Source of the DNA: Heligmosomoides polygyrus polygyrus
Taxonomy: Eukaryota > Nematoda > Chromadorea > Rhabditida > Heligmosomidae
Direction of reading: 5' to 3'
NCBI GenBank assembly: GCA_947396885.1
Contig: OX377202.1
Location: forward strand, 25,234,001-25,298,000
DNA length: 64,000 nucleotides
Below are positions 31,046 to 42,381 of this stretch, piece after piece. Position numbers and translations under genes: made by a program. Positions within the stretch are counted from its first letter, which is position 1. Every line of letters starts with the position of its first letter. The notes under the pieces were generated by a model that had not been told where the DNA came from, ran no database searches, and saw only the letters and a program-made list of their open reading frames with translations.

Positions 31046-32435
31046 CGCTGAGAAGACCTCCAGCCGACAGAAGTCCAACCCCTCCCCCCTCCCCCCCCCC
31101 CCCCAAAAAAAAACTGGGCTTTTTCGAGACTCTAGTGGCTGCCTCACGTTGTACATAATGACGCATGCGTTTCAAATTCAACTATTATTTAAATGTTGTG
31201 TACGCTGGACCCCCCTTATTGGGATTGCCTCCGTATTCTATGCAGCATCGCAGCAGTAGCTTGCCTTCTATCGAACCAGCATAACCGCTATACATACATG
31301 GTGACCCATACCGCAACCACTGACTACTGAAACTTTTAACGTTTTAAACGATAACTAAAGCTTTCTAGAGCTAAATCTGCACCTTTAAAAATGTGCCTGC
31401 TATTCCCAGACATCTTCAAGCGAAGGGCGGGAGTATACATACAATGGCAAAATCCATCGTTATTTATAGATCACCCTAATGACAAGCGACCCTCTGCAAA
31501 TAGGACCTATCTAAATTCGAAGCTTGAAGATCCCGACATTAAGCTGACAATCTTGGCACCATTCCACCCGCGAAATGGAACAGAAGAGTATCGTTCAACT
31601 ATGCAACAAAAATGACCTGCAAAGAAGGGAAGCACTGATCCGCTGGTGGAGCTTGGACAGACGGCCACAACGTGGGGAATGTGGGAACTCGCCGATGATC
31701 TCTCTTCGATGCGTATCGGCTGTCTCATCACCAACGGATCGAAGGTGTGGATTTGCGCTCCAGATCGGAGACTCAGATACACCTCGTGTCCAACTCCTAG
31801 ATGGCAAGGCAGCAATTATGCACCGATTCTTCCCAGGAACGCACACGACTTTGGTTATAACCAACCTTTCTTCGGTAAGAGGGGCAGCGAATGCAGAGCT
31901 CTATGATGCACGCATGAAAATACACACTCTGGTACGTTTGGGTGAGAAAAGTAACAGATGTAGGAGTACGTCATTGGGTAAAAGCCGAAGAGCAGTCGTA
32001 CAAAGGTGAAGATAACCATCACCTTCTCTTTTGGATACCTGGCCAACATTGATAATCGCATTAAACAAGACAGTTTTCTTTCCAGTGTGTGACGAGGAAA
32101 AGAACACCAAATACCATATCTCTACCGTAAGATCACAGAGCAGGATCTTTTTCTTCCCTTTTCGCCTCAAGGTCCAAAAAGCAGCACAAAAATGGGTGGA
32201 GGTCGGAGTAGCGAACAAAGAATGTTACTTCCGAAATTTTTTGGGTAGTGACGAGCGCTGCCTCTCCGTAAACTGCATAGAATCCCTCAGTGGCCGATTG
32301 AAGTATTGAAATATCCCAATGTTGAGAAGAAGGAACAAAGCTGAAAGCCTGCTTATTTCACTCTATTTCGAAGGGAAATGACTTTACCGCATCGTCGATT
32401 TCCAATAAATGACGGCCATATTCGAGCCATTTTAA
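31046..32435. other. Unassigned stretch with overlapping ORFs
   Basis: ORFs at 31391-31615 and 31575-32009 on the plus strand overlap in different frames and could be one decayed coding region of about 200 codons. I do not recognise either product. No TIR, LTR or LINE tail delimits it. Confidence 0.3.
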
Positions 32436-32526
32436 GGTGCATCATGCATTCTACTTCTATGGGATTAGTCGAAGTAATTTGAATGAGTATTCGCTCCACA
32501 ATGACTAGCACTGGGTGACCAACCGA

Positions 32527-33263
32527 TACAGGGTGCGTAAAAAGTACTGACGCACCTACTTTTTGTTTCAGCTCCAGCTTTCTGTTTCTACCCCTCTAGG
32601 TTTTCATGTGTTAGTTTTGTTGTCTGTATTGTGCTCAAAAAACACTCACGAAAAAACTGAAGAAACATGATCGTCACCGTTACGGTGGCCCTTTTTTTGT
32701 CTGTTACCCAAAGAGCCGAATACTTCCTTAACAAGAGATTTAGGCGCTGTTCGAAACGGTAGGTGAGGAAAGATGTCAGCAACCCAAACGTCAGCCAAGG
32801 CTCTGTCATAACAGATGGTGATTACAAGAGGTTCACGCACGATAACGTTCGAATACAAAATTATCACTCTCTGTCCGATAACGGCAAACAGATAACGCGC
32901 GCAGGTGTGAACAGCTTCTCAGGCGAGCACAGCTTAAACGTGAATCCGCTGGATTACTCTTTCTAGGTGATTTTGAAGAATGAGGTCTGTGATACTTCCA
33001 ACAGAAGTGACCAGTCGCAGAAGGCTACCCTGTTCGAAGCACGGAACAAAATGCAAGCGAATACTTGCGGCGCGTGTTCATGAATTTTTCCGCCGTTTTC
33101 GCTCCTGTATTCACAGTAAAGGAGCCGATGTCAATTACGACTTATTCTGTCGTGTTTGCAAGATCATTTTCCATATTTCTGAAATGAATATTTTAAAAAT
33201 TACTGCGCAATACTATTTCCACAACCGCCATTTACTGCGTCAATACTTTTTACGCACCCTGCA
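32527..33263 (+). mobile_element. Tc1/mariner-type deleted element, copy 1
   Basis: The element 32529-33261 has 26-bp ends starting CAGGGTGCGTAAAAAGTA with few mismatches. The left flank is TA and the right CA, read as a decayed TA duplication because the host SINE spacing is then restored. It carries transposase remnants but is only 733 bp, so it is an internally deleted, non-autonomous copy. Confidence 0.8.
32763..33260 (+). pseudogene. Tc1/mariner-type transposase remnant, copy 1
   Basis: The 67-codon frame ends in NVNPLDYSF, which corresponds to the SPDLNPLDYS segment holding the last catalytic acid of this transposase group. A second frame (from about 32980) includes EFFRRFRSCIHSKGADVNY, which matches the C-terminal RRLRACIxAKGGHFE block. 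The DNA-binding domain and first catalytic acids are absent, and stops separate the frames. Confidence 0.6.
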
Positions 33264-33375
33264 GATAGGTCAGCCCTTTATACTTCCCAGACGAGTCTAG
33301 TACCAATTCAAGGTCCTCGGAGGAGTAGAAGGCTGATTGGCGTTGGCGGAAAGATCGCAAAAGGTTGACCAGTGC

Positions 33376-34055
33376 TGCCTTTATTGCTCCAGTGGGGTAA
33401 TGCACTGCCAGTGGGTATCGCATCGAGGTGCGAACCGAGCAAAGGTCGTACGCGACTCTGCCGCCGAGCACAAGCCTCCGCCGTGTCCAGGTCCCACTCT
33501 CAGAACCGACCGTGTGTCGAGAGGGTAAAATGTCAATCATATCCTATCCAAACCATATTATATCGCCGAGGAGCTGTTGATGCGGCCAAAATTGCTAACC
33601 AGTCCATTTCATCATTCAAGAACAAACCGAGGCTTAATTTGAAGAAAACAAGAAAAATACCTAATTTGGACAGCAGTAAAGGCCACAAAATAATCGCTTC
33701 GGAGAAAGCCAGTCTTATGAACTGCTAGTTTTGGAATACTGATCATACTTCCGTCCTGTGAAAAAGATGGAGCTCCTTAACTGCTTCATTACACATGCTA
33801 CAACGAATCTAATAGGGGCAGATAATTTGCGGCAGACGGAAAACTGCGTTTTTGGGGACATATTAAGGAGGCCGCTTTTTATCTCCTAAAACTATTTTAC
33901 CTGACGTGAAAGGTGGTTTTCTCAGCTAACTCAGCGTAAAGCAGGGGAGAGGGTGGATAGTGAGAAAGGACGTCCTGAAAATGAACATTTCGAGCAATTG
34001 CATTAAATATGCGGTGAGATCAAAATCAACCGAATTAAGTAGTATTTAGTGTCAC
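33376..34055. other. Unassigned stretch
   Basis: No gene recognised. The ORF at 33372-33728 has no known motif. Confidence 0.3.
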
Positions 34056-34789
34056 TACAGGGTGCGTAAAAAGTATTGACGCACCTACGTTTTGATTCAG
34101 CTCCAGCTTTCTCTTTCTACTCCTCTAGGTTTTAATGTGTTATTTTAGTTGTCTGTATTGTGCTCAAAAACACTCACGAAAAACTGAAGAAACATGATTG
34201 CCATCGTTACGGTGGCCCTTTTTTGTCTGTTACCCAGAGAGCTGAATACTTCCTTAGCAAGAGAATTACGCGCTGTTCGAAACGGTTGGTGAGGAAAGAG
34301 GTCAGCAACCCAAACGTCAGCCACGGCTCTGTCATAACAGATGATGATTACCATATGTTCAAGCACGATAACGTTCAAATCCAAAATTATCAATCTCTGT
34401 CCGATAACGGCAAACAGATAACGCGCGCAGGTGTAGACAGCTTCTCAGACGAGCACAGCTTAAGCAAGAATCCGCTGGATTGCTCTTTTTAGGTGATTTT
34501 GGAGAATGAAGACTGGGCTACTTTCAACAGAAGTGACCAGTCGCAGAAGGCTACCCTGTTCAAAGCACGGGACGAAATGCAAGCAAGTGTTTGCGGCGCG
34601 TGCTCATGAATTTCTCCGTCGTTTTCGCTCCTGTATTCACAGTAAAGGAGCCAATGTCAATTACGAGTTATTCTATCGTGTTGGCAAGATCATTTTCCAT
34701 ATTCCTCAAGTGAATATTTTAAAACTTACTGCGCATTACTATTTCCACAACCACCATTTACTGCATCAATACTTTTTACGCATCCTGTA
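34056..34789 (+). mobile_element. Tc1/mariner-type deleted element, copy 2
   Basis: The element 34058-34787 has the same ends and internal structure as copy 1, flanked by TA on both sides. The two copies are highly similar over about 730 bp with the same missing transposase parts, so one deleted master probably amplified. Confidence 0.85.
34160..34785 (+). pseudogene. Tc1/mariner-type transposase remnant, copy 2
   Basis: A 110-codon frame (34160-34492) ends KNPLDCSF, where the family has NPLDYS. A second frame (34506-34853) holds EFLRRFRSCIHSKGANVNY. The same stops as in copy 1 separate the frames, supporting a shared deleted ancestor. Not functional. Confidence 0.6.
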
Positions 34790-34939
34790 TGATGATGGCA
34801 GCAAGATACATTCAGATCTTCTGAAAGAAATAGAGAATTCCGGACTTCACTGAAATCGGCTGGTGGAGTGACCGAGGTGGGCACCAATGGCAGTTTTGGA
34901 GAGGTCGTAAATCAACTAAGGGCCCTCCAGACGATAATG

Positions 34940-37900
34940 CGTCATAGCTAGGTCATCACCTGTATCACCTGTCGTCCCGTTGATCATCGACTTGCTCGAG
35001 CGGGCGCCAGCAGCGTCTCCATTCGTCCCTGTCGCGTGCCAGAGTGGTCCAATGGATCCTCCTCGCTCGAGGGACACGAAGAGCGCCATATCGGTCGTTC
35101 AGGGCTTTCACGAAGAAGTCCGACCAACGCGTTGGTGGGCGTCCTGGTGTTCTTTTGACATCCCGCGGAATCCAATCTGTGACGACTCTCGTCCAGCGGG
35201 TGTCTGCGAATCGCATTACGTGGCCGGCCCACCTAATTTTCGACGGCTTGGCCCATGCGACAGCGTCTCTGATCTTCGAACGTCGGCGAAGCTCAGAACT
35301 CCGGAGGCCTTCTCTCACTTGCGTGAGTCGTGTCACTCCGAGCATCGTCCTCTCGATTCCACGCTGCGCGACGCCGATCGCGTGTTCATCCTGCTTTCGT
35401 ATAGCCCAGGTCTCTGAGGTGTATGTTAGAGCAGGAAGAACAGTGGAGTCGAATAGGTGGGCACGGAGTCGGACGTTCTTCGTCTTCTTCGCGACTTCTT
35501 CGACGCTCTTGAAAGCTCCCCAAGCCGCTCGTTTCCTCCTGCTCAGCTCTGGTGCTAGGTGGTTGGCCATGTTGACTTCGCGACCCAGATACACATAGCT
35601 GGAGCATTCGGGGATGTTCGTTCCGTTGAGCGAGAATGGGGCATCAGAAACCCATCCATTCTTCATGAACATCGTCTTCGTAAGATTCAGCTGCAGTCCA
35701 ACGCTTCCACATACACGATCGAAGTCGGCCAGCATTCGTTCCGCCTGACTGATGCTCGGTGTTATGAGCACGATGTCGTCAGCGAAGCGAAGATGGTGCA
35801 GTTGCTGGCCGTCGACCTTCACTCCCCATGTCTTCCCATTCTAGTTCGCGCATGACGTTTTCGAGGGTGGCGCTGAAGAGCTTCGGGGATATGGTATCCC
35901 CTTGTCGAACCCCTCTCTTCACGTCAATGACGACGTCGTTGTAGAATGGTGAGATCTTGGTCGTGAATCCACTGTACAGCTCTCGAAGGACCCTGATGTA
36001 CTGAGTAGGAACGCCCTGGGTGAGCAGGGCTTCCATGACCGCTTCAGTCTCGACGGAGTCGAATGCCTTCTTCAGGTCGATGAACGTAAGGCACATCGGC
36101 AGCTTGTACTCTCGCGACACTTCGATGAGCTTCGTAATGGTGTGTATGTGGTCGATCGTGCTGAATCCTCTCCGAAATCCTGCTTGTTCGCATGGCTGTC
36201 CTTCGTCCAGCGTTCTACTAATCCTATTCAGGATGACTCGAGTGAACAGCTTGTAGACTACGGACAACAGGCAGATCGGGCGATAGTTGCCAATGTCGTG
36301 CACGTCTCCCTTCTTGTACAGCAAAACGGTCTTGCTGGTCTTCCACTGAGATGAAACCTTGCATTCGGACAGGTAGCGTGTGAAGAGCCGCGCCAGGGTG
36401 TTGATGAGCGCTGGCGGGAGGTTCTTCAGGTGTTCAGCTCTGATCCTGTCAAGACCGGGTGCTGTACGTTTCTTCACCGACGAGATGGCGTGTCGGATCT
36501 TGGAAGGGAGAACAGAGGGGACGACGTATCCATCCTGCGGAAGATGGCATGGGGGCAGGTGGAAGTGCCTATCGAAGAGATCGGAGTAGAAGTCGTGGAT
36601 GACTTTCTCCATGGTCCTTCTGGAAGAGGTGATGGTTCCGTCAGGACGTCGGAGAGCGGTCATCTTGGTCTTGAAGTTGGCGAAGTTCTGGCGGGCATTG
36701 CGGATGCTCAGCCCTGCCTCTGCTGCTTCAGCCAACACTTCCGCCCTTCTCTCCTTGAGATCTTCCTTTATCGCCGCTCTGCATAGCTTTGCAAGCTCGG
36801 ACGTCAGTTGGTAGTTGCCTGACGCTCGTGCTGCTCCACGCTGGCGTATCAGCTTAAGAGTTTCCGGAGACAGGCGTCTCTTGGTGGTCTTTAAGCTCTC
36901 GGCTCCCTTAGCACTGTCGTGGAGATGGTGCACGAAGCGATCGTATTCCTCGTCGACGTTGTCCATGACGGCATCTTCCCAAAGGCCGACAAGAGAGGTG
37001 TAGAGGTCCCAGTTGATGGTCGTTCTGGGGTTCCTCTTCTTGAACTTCGCGGCCTTCTCTCCTTGACGCGAAAAGCGGAACCTCGCGCGAAGGAGGCGGT
37101 GGTCCGATCCCGTGTAGAACTTGGGGACAACGGAGACATCGGTCAGGCAATACTTGCGATTGAAGATGATGTGGTCGATCTCGTTGTGGAACTGGCCACC
37201 GGGGGATTCCCAGATCCATCGTAGGGAGGGAGGCTTCTGGAACTGCGAGTTTCCATGGATGGTCTTGGTCGACATGATAAACTCAGACAGCCTTTCACCT
37301 TGCTCGTTCCACTCCAAACCGTGGGTTCCGATGTGAAGTTCTTCCGGCGACCTTCGTGGCCCGATCTTGGCGTTGAAGTCGCCGACGATCGCCTTGTAGA
37401 AGGTGTGATCTTCCTTATAGAACTTCTCCAGCTCCACGTAGAAGGCCTCGACGTCTTCGTCGTCGTAGTCGGATGTTGGAGCATACGCGACGAACACAGT
37501 CAAGGCTGGCACGGAGCCACATCGCTTCAGTCGCAGACGTCCGATTCGGCTTGTCAGAGACTCGTACGAATCGATGTTCATGGCCAAGTGCGTGTTGACG
37601 AGGACACCAACGCCGCCTACTCCCCTGCTGACGCATGTTCCGAGGAACAGTTCTTCTCCGGAGTCGTAGGCGGCGTGTAGGGGGTGGTGTCTTCTCGTCT
37701 CGGTCAGTCCGATGACGTCGTACTTGATCTTCCTGGCTTGCATCATCAGGTCCTCGACGGATGCTTCCGACGCAAGCGTGCGGGCGTTGTAAGTACAGAT
37801 CGTCATCCTAGTCCTTCTCAGTTTGCGCAGCCTGGTTAGGCCCTGAGATTTTAGCAACCTCTCCGTACTCGTCCTTCCCATCGCTGCAGAAATGGGGGCT

Positions 37901-38450
37901 CTTTCGGGGTCAGGGGAATGAGGCCCTTTAGTGCTGCTGTGTTTGACTGGAATACAACACGGGTAGCTAGTCGGGCTCTGTCGTGCGGGCGGGGTACTCC
38001 GGGCAGCCAGCCAGACTGCCCGAAGGGACGGGGCGAGACTTAAGGCGGCCTCGAATCGCCTTACATGTACTCCCAGTCTACCGAGTGCAAGCTTTTGGCC
38101 GAGCCGACACAGTTACAATCCGCACAGTCACGGACACATCCACGCACACTGTGCACGAACATGCCGCTCCCACGCACAAGGAACGCGTCGACCCGACACA
38201 GCTGGAGCAAGGAGTCCATCCCCTGCATCCCACTTGCGTCTCTGGGCAGTACACGGTCGCATTTGCTTCGCGTTTAATTCCCCTATCCACCACCCGGGGA
38301 CGCGCCACGTGGCCCTGCGACAAGCGGCCCGAGATCCCTCTTAACAAGAGAGCCCGAAGGCTCTCTATCGAGGGAGATCCGTGGCTCATATGTTGTCGAA
38401 ATGAGCGCAGCTTGGAAGCAACGAATGCACAATCAAGAGGGGATTCGGAT
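34940..38450 (-). mobile_element. Near full-length RTE-clade LINE
   Basis: The minus-strand element has a GC-rich 5' leader (about 37882-38450, with the AGAGCC/GGCTCT hairpin at 38355-38372), a long endonuclease-RT coding region (34965-37881) and a 3' end of short GGTGATACA-like repeats at about 34940-34970. I could not fix the 5' end or a target duplication. Two further 3' fragments of the family lie at 20138 and 29817. Confidence 0.8.
34965..37881 (-). pseudogene. RTE endonuclease-reverse transcriptase with one frameshift
   Basis: The first frame (35779-37881, 700 codons, ATG at 37881) carries an apurinic-type endonuclease. CTYNARTL starts near residue 29, TETR at 60-63, GDFNA at 167-171 and SDHR at 259-262. 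It then has the first RT half: KTVLLYKKGD, NYRPICLLS, AGFRRGFSTIDH, KKAFDSVE (residues 604-611) and GVRQGDTISPKLF. It ends shortly after. The second frame (34965-35822, 285 codons) carries on with FADD at residues 13-16 and the C-terminal region with GRPPTRWSDFF. The two overlap, so a single-base change near 35820 separates the catalytic halves. Total length, near 970 residues, fits intact RTE. All other active-site motifs look preserved. A consensus or assembly error is possible. Confidence 0.9.
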
Positions 38451-39599
38451 GGTGTGAGCTGGAATCCACACATTTCAAAGTAAGTTATGGCAAAGCAACG
38501 CTTGTGACTAATTAATCCGTCGCAAAGCGCCTTTCTTTCAAAGAATTTGAGCGGTATTGTGCTGCTTTTACAAAGCGAGGGCAAGCATCACAGAAGGAAG
38601 ACGCAATCGCAAAAGTGAGCCATCATTATTCTCGAAAGGACTAATGGTTAGAGAAAAAGATACGCTTCCACGTTCTAAGCTAGTTTAAATGAAAAAAACC
38701 TTTGGCGTTGAAAAATGTTTAAAAAAAATTCAGTCATCATAGTGAATTGGAAGGCCATGCATTGGTGAAAATAAAGTAGTTGAATCAACAATTTCTCGAC
38801 TCTCTTCAAACGTGTAGAGGTTGATATAAAGGGCGTCCGATCTAACAAGCGGCCGTATATATTTTGGCCCCAAATCAAAAACGGGTAGAGCAGTCGGTTA
38901 GCGCCGTGACTCTGGCGTGCACACTTCAACCGAGATTTAAGGTTCGGGTCACGACCTGCCAACAAAACGTTCTATCCAACAGAGGCCGGTGTAGCAAAAT
39001 TTTCCAGAAAGCATAAAACTTGATAGAATTGAGGCTTGCATGTATATCAGTTACGTGTCTTGAGTTTCTCTATGAAGTTGCTTTGTTTCTACTTTCGGGT
39101 CGTTCTTAAGTGTGTAAAGTTTCAGAACCGGGGTGTAGAAATTTAGAGGTCTAGAAAGTGTTTCATATGCCTGAAAGAGTAGGCTACTATCGTTTGAAGC
39201 CATCTCTGTGATCTCATTACACAGGACTCTCATAGCATCGATGCGAATCGCAATGTTTGCCAAGACTTAGACAACCCCGACACTGAGTTTGTATGTAAAG
39301 GCCGCAGTGTTGAGCTTTCTGCACGGTGCCATTTCTTCTTCGTGTTCTTGTTGAACTCTATCACCCACCATCAGCATTTCGGTAGCAGTGCTTCCTAACG
39401 GCATGCTTATAGTTTGAGCAACGAGGCTTTCTCGACGGGAATTCGTCACTTTTTCCCGCTCTCTGCAAGTCCAGCACAATCTCTGTGTATGTTAAAACGG
39501 TGGGCAAAAAGCTTGAATGCTACGCAGCAGTCCATCGGTTAAAGGACGTGTTCTTCCACCGGAGGAAATTTGGCACTAGATGGGAGCGAATCTTTAGTC
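38451..39599. other. Unassigned stretch with a tRNA-like relic
   Basis: At about 38888-38965, TAGAGCAGTCGGTTAGCG (A-box-like) and GGTTCGGGTCAC (B-box-like) suggest a decayed tRNA or SINE head. No gene otherwise. Confidence 0.3.
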
Positions 39600-41096
39600 C
39601 TACAAGGGAGGCCCATGAATATTCCCCAAAGGTTCTCAACGCCATCTATACGGTCTTATAGAGTATCGGACGAAGTTCACAGAACTGTGGTTCAATTTTG
39701 CTACGGGCCACTGGGTGGCCCGGAAATGGCAAAAATGGTATCACCTCAGAGCGGGTTGATAAGGCATAAGTGACACCTGGAATGGCCCTGTCCTCCTCTG
39801 AAAACTTACGAAAGGTTTGGAGCTCAAATTACAGTTTAATTACAGTAATTCCTACGTTTCCTAGAAGAGGCTGCAGTGTACATCCGAGTGATTTCGACTG
39901 GATGGCCGAGTGGATCGCAAGGTGGACTTGCGGGACGGGGTCGATGGTTCGATTCCGGGGTGGGGTTTCTGCGTCCCTAATTGGATTGTTAGCGTTTTCG
40001 CAAATAAAGATTACATTTTGGCTTGGGTAGTTTACCTTCTTCGCGTCCAAACCCCGCTTTCAACCTGTTGTTAGGTGTGGAAAAAGCTGGTTTTGTTGCG
40101 TGGAGCGATATCGCACATCCATTAAACGATGCTTGTCTCACTGAGCAGGGTTCCGTTAGATGCTATCCTCATATGACCTCCTTGGTATGTTTTCAATTAC
40201 TTTTGTAAGTGTTTCTCACTGTCATCTCATTCATGAACATGATCGACAAACATTAATTTGAGACAAGGTCGTTGTTCTTCGGATTTCCTCGTAGACTGCT
40301 TTCACTTCTTCTCGCGACTTTCACTATTTCAGCTAACTGCTCCCAAGTACTGCATATTTTATCCAACTCGTGTGATTAGTCGCCTTGCTGTGTGTTTCTT
40401 CCTCACCATTCTCCTATACACACACTTAAGGGAGACGGGTCGGGGGCACTGCAGATTGGAGCACTTGTACTCACTCCCTCTACTCTAGAAGTCGAGAAAA
40501 ATTTTTTCTCCAAAATTCATCTTTAGGATTGTTTGTAAAGCAGACCATTTTCGGTGGAACGATAGAGTACAGAAAGTTACGATGGATATGTGAAAGTCAA
40601 AGGAGTATGAGCAGAATAACCGGCATTGCTGCCTTTCACGACTCCAAAGGTCGAGGAGAGGTTGAAACAAAAATTTTCGCACAAACATGGCTCAGGGGTT
40701 ACTTGGGGTGCTGATCACAGATATGATATCTATTTTTAAAATTTTGGTCGATTACGGCAGGTTACGGTAGATATGGGTGACTAAAGCTGTGCACGTTAGT
40801 GGGATCGCTTCCTTCTCCAATGTTGTCAGACTTATTTTCCAACCTCCGACTTTAACCTTTGATGTAACATAGTGCAAGCTAAGTGATAATTTAGAAAAAG
40901 AGTGACAGATTCGTGGCCATTCCAGGTGCCACTTATGCCTTATCAACCCGAGTGATACAATTTTTGCCATTTCCGGGCCATCCAGTGGCCCGTAGCAAAA
41001 ACGAAGCACAGTTCTGTGATCCCCGTCCGATGCCCTATAAGACCATATAGGTCTCGTTGAGAATCTTTGGGGGAAGTTCATGGGCTTCCCTTGTTA
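39600..41096. mobile_element. Tc5-like foldback element, second copy
   Basis: The ends CAAGGGAGGCCCATGAA (from 39603) and TTCATGGGCTTCCCTTG (to 41093) are near-perfect inverses. The right flank is TTA and the left CTA, a one-base decay of a TNA duplication at a CTTAG target. The left arm matches 13213-13705, including the tRNA-like block (39896-39972). The right arm is shorter, about 180 bp. No transposase remains inside. Confidence 0.75.
39896..39972 (+). repeat. tRNA-like sequence in Tc5-like arm
   Basis: TGGCCGAGTGG and GGTTCGATTCC keep the A and B boxes seen at 13538-13612, although the surrounding sequence has diverged. Confidence 0.6.
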
Positions 41097-42381
41097 GCCT
41101 TGAGTTTCGCAATGAGTTACGCTGTCTTCTCAGTGCGCAGTATAGAGCAAGAAATCCACCCATTGGTGTTTTGGCCACAACTCTGGTCTATGTAGAGACG
41201 TTTTCTACATAGACTTTTTTGCTAAACTCTTGGAGTGGTTGTTATATGGTTTTAATGACTAGCATTTTCACTAGGTTGTTTTTTCAAGGCCATCAGGTGT
41301 AAGATATTCCCCTCCCCATACCTGCCCATAACATAACCTCCATCTTAAGAATGGCAGAACAGAACGAGTAAGCTTCGCTAGTGGAGAAAATCCAAGTATC
41401 TCACCTTACTGTAGACTGCCGAAAGAACTGCAGAAGTCTCACAGGATAAACCCAAGCCTCACAGGAAAAACTTGTGGTAGGGCACAACACCATCCCCATG
41501 TTAAAATTAGAAATCGAGGCATGACATTCCTCTTCCAGAAGTGCAGGAACCAGAGACTTCTGCTCGTAGGTTCAAACGAGCAACTTGAAGGAAATGAGAC
41601 GTTATAATATAATGCAATGCTTTAGACTGCAAAACAATCCCGTGAATGGATTTTGACGTGGGGACAGTGTTTCCGGGACAGAACTTCGAAACGTGGGCGC
41701 AGCGAGTCCTTGAAGTGTTCTGAATCTATTCCAGGGTTCCTACATCGGGCTTATGTATAACGACGGTGAAAGGATGGGGCTAGAGTATTTCTAGTAGTTC
41801 TCATCGATAAGTGATGATATTTTGCTCAGCAGTGAACGGTTTTCCTTTTGTAGTTTATGTTTGTGTTTATGATAGCCAAAAATCAATAATCCATCGAAAT
41901 GAGGAAGAAGGTGTTCATGGCCATTAAAATCTAAAGTAAAAAATCAAGTCTAAAATGCCAAGTGCGACGAATGCTAATTGATTTTCTTGATAATGATCCA
42001 CCTTTCCTTCTTACAATAAATAAAATAATCCACTAATGTCGTTAAAAACTCAAAAACGACATAAGTTTGCTCAAAATCAAACAGCTTGGCGCGATTCCGT
42101 AGCGATTCCTGTATCTCAAGCTTAAGCTGAGAAGCATCTCTTAGCGGCTGCATTGAAGGGAGGCACGCATGCTGAGAGATGTCGATAGGAAGCGTAAAAA
42201 TCTCCAAGAAAGAAAGATTCATTAAACGAAAAATAAAATTTTAATCAGAGACCACCGTTAGGCAATCCAGGCACAACTTCGCGTAAGAAAACAGTATTTT
42301 TATTCATTTATTGCAGACAGGCGTGCGCTTTACAAATAGGATAAACAAGGTGAACACGAAAACTATTTCGGTCCGTATAAA
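41097..42381. other. Unassigned stretch
   Basis: No gene recognised. Confidence 0.35.

Larger units (their letters stand above)
32436..33375 (-). repeat. tRNA-derived SINE, copy L, split by a Tc1/mariner-type element
   Basis: SINE sequence at 32436-32528 (CATGCATTCTACTTCTATGG to GACCAACCGATA) resumes at 33262 (AGATAGGTCAGCCCTTTATA) and fades by about 33375. Joining the halves restores the family's ACCGAT-to-GTCAGC spacing exactly, if one TA is removed. The tRNA side is not preserved. Confidence 0.7.

Noticed and set aside
35044..35598. A 184-codon plus-strand ORF
   Set aside because: It is an antisense shadow of the RTE reverse transcriptase C-terminal region.
37255..37680. A 141-codon plus-strand ORF
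   Set aside because: It is an antisense shadow of the RTE endonuclease.
37983..38483. A 166-codon plus-strand ORF opposite the RTE leader
   Set aside because: It lies antisense in the GC-rich 5' leader of the minus-strand RTE, where chance open frames are expected, and it has no domain.
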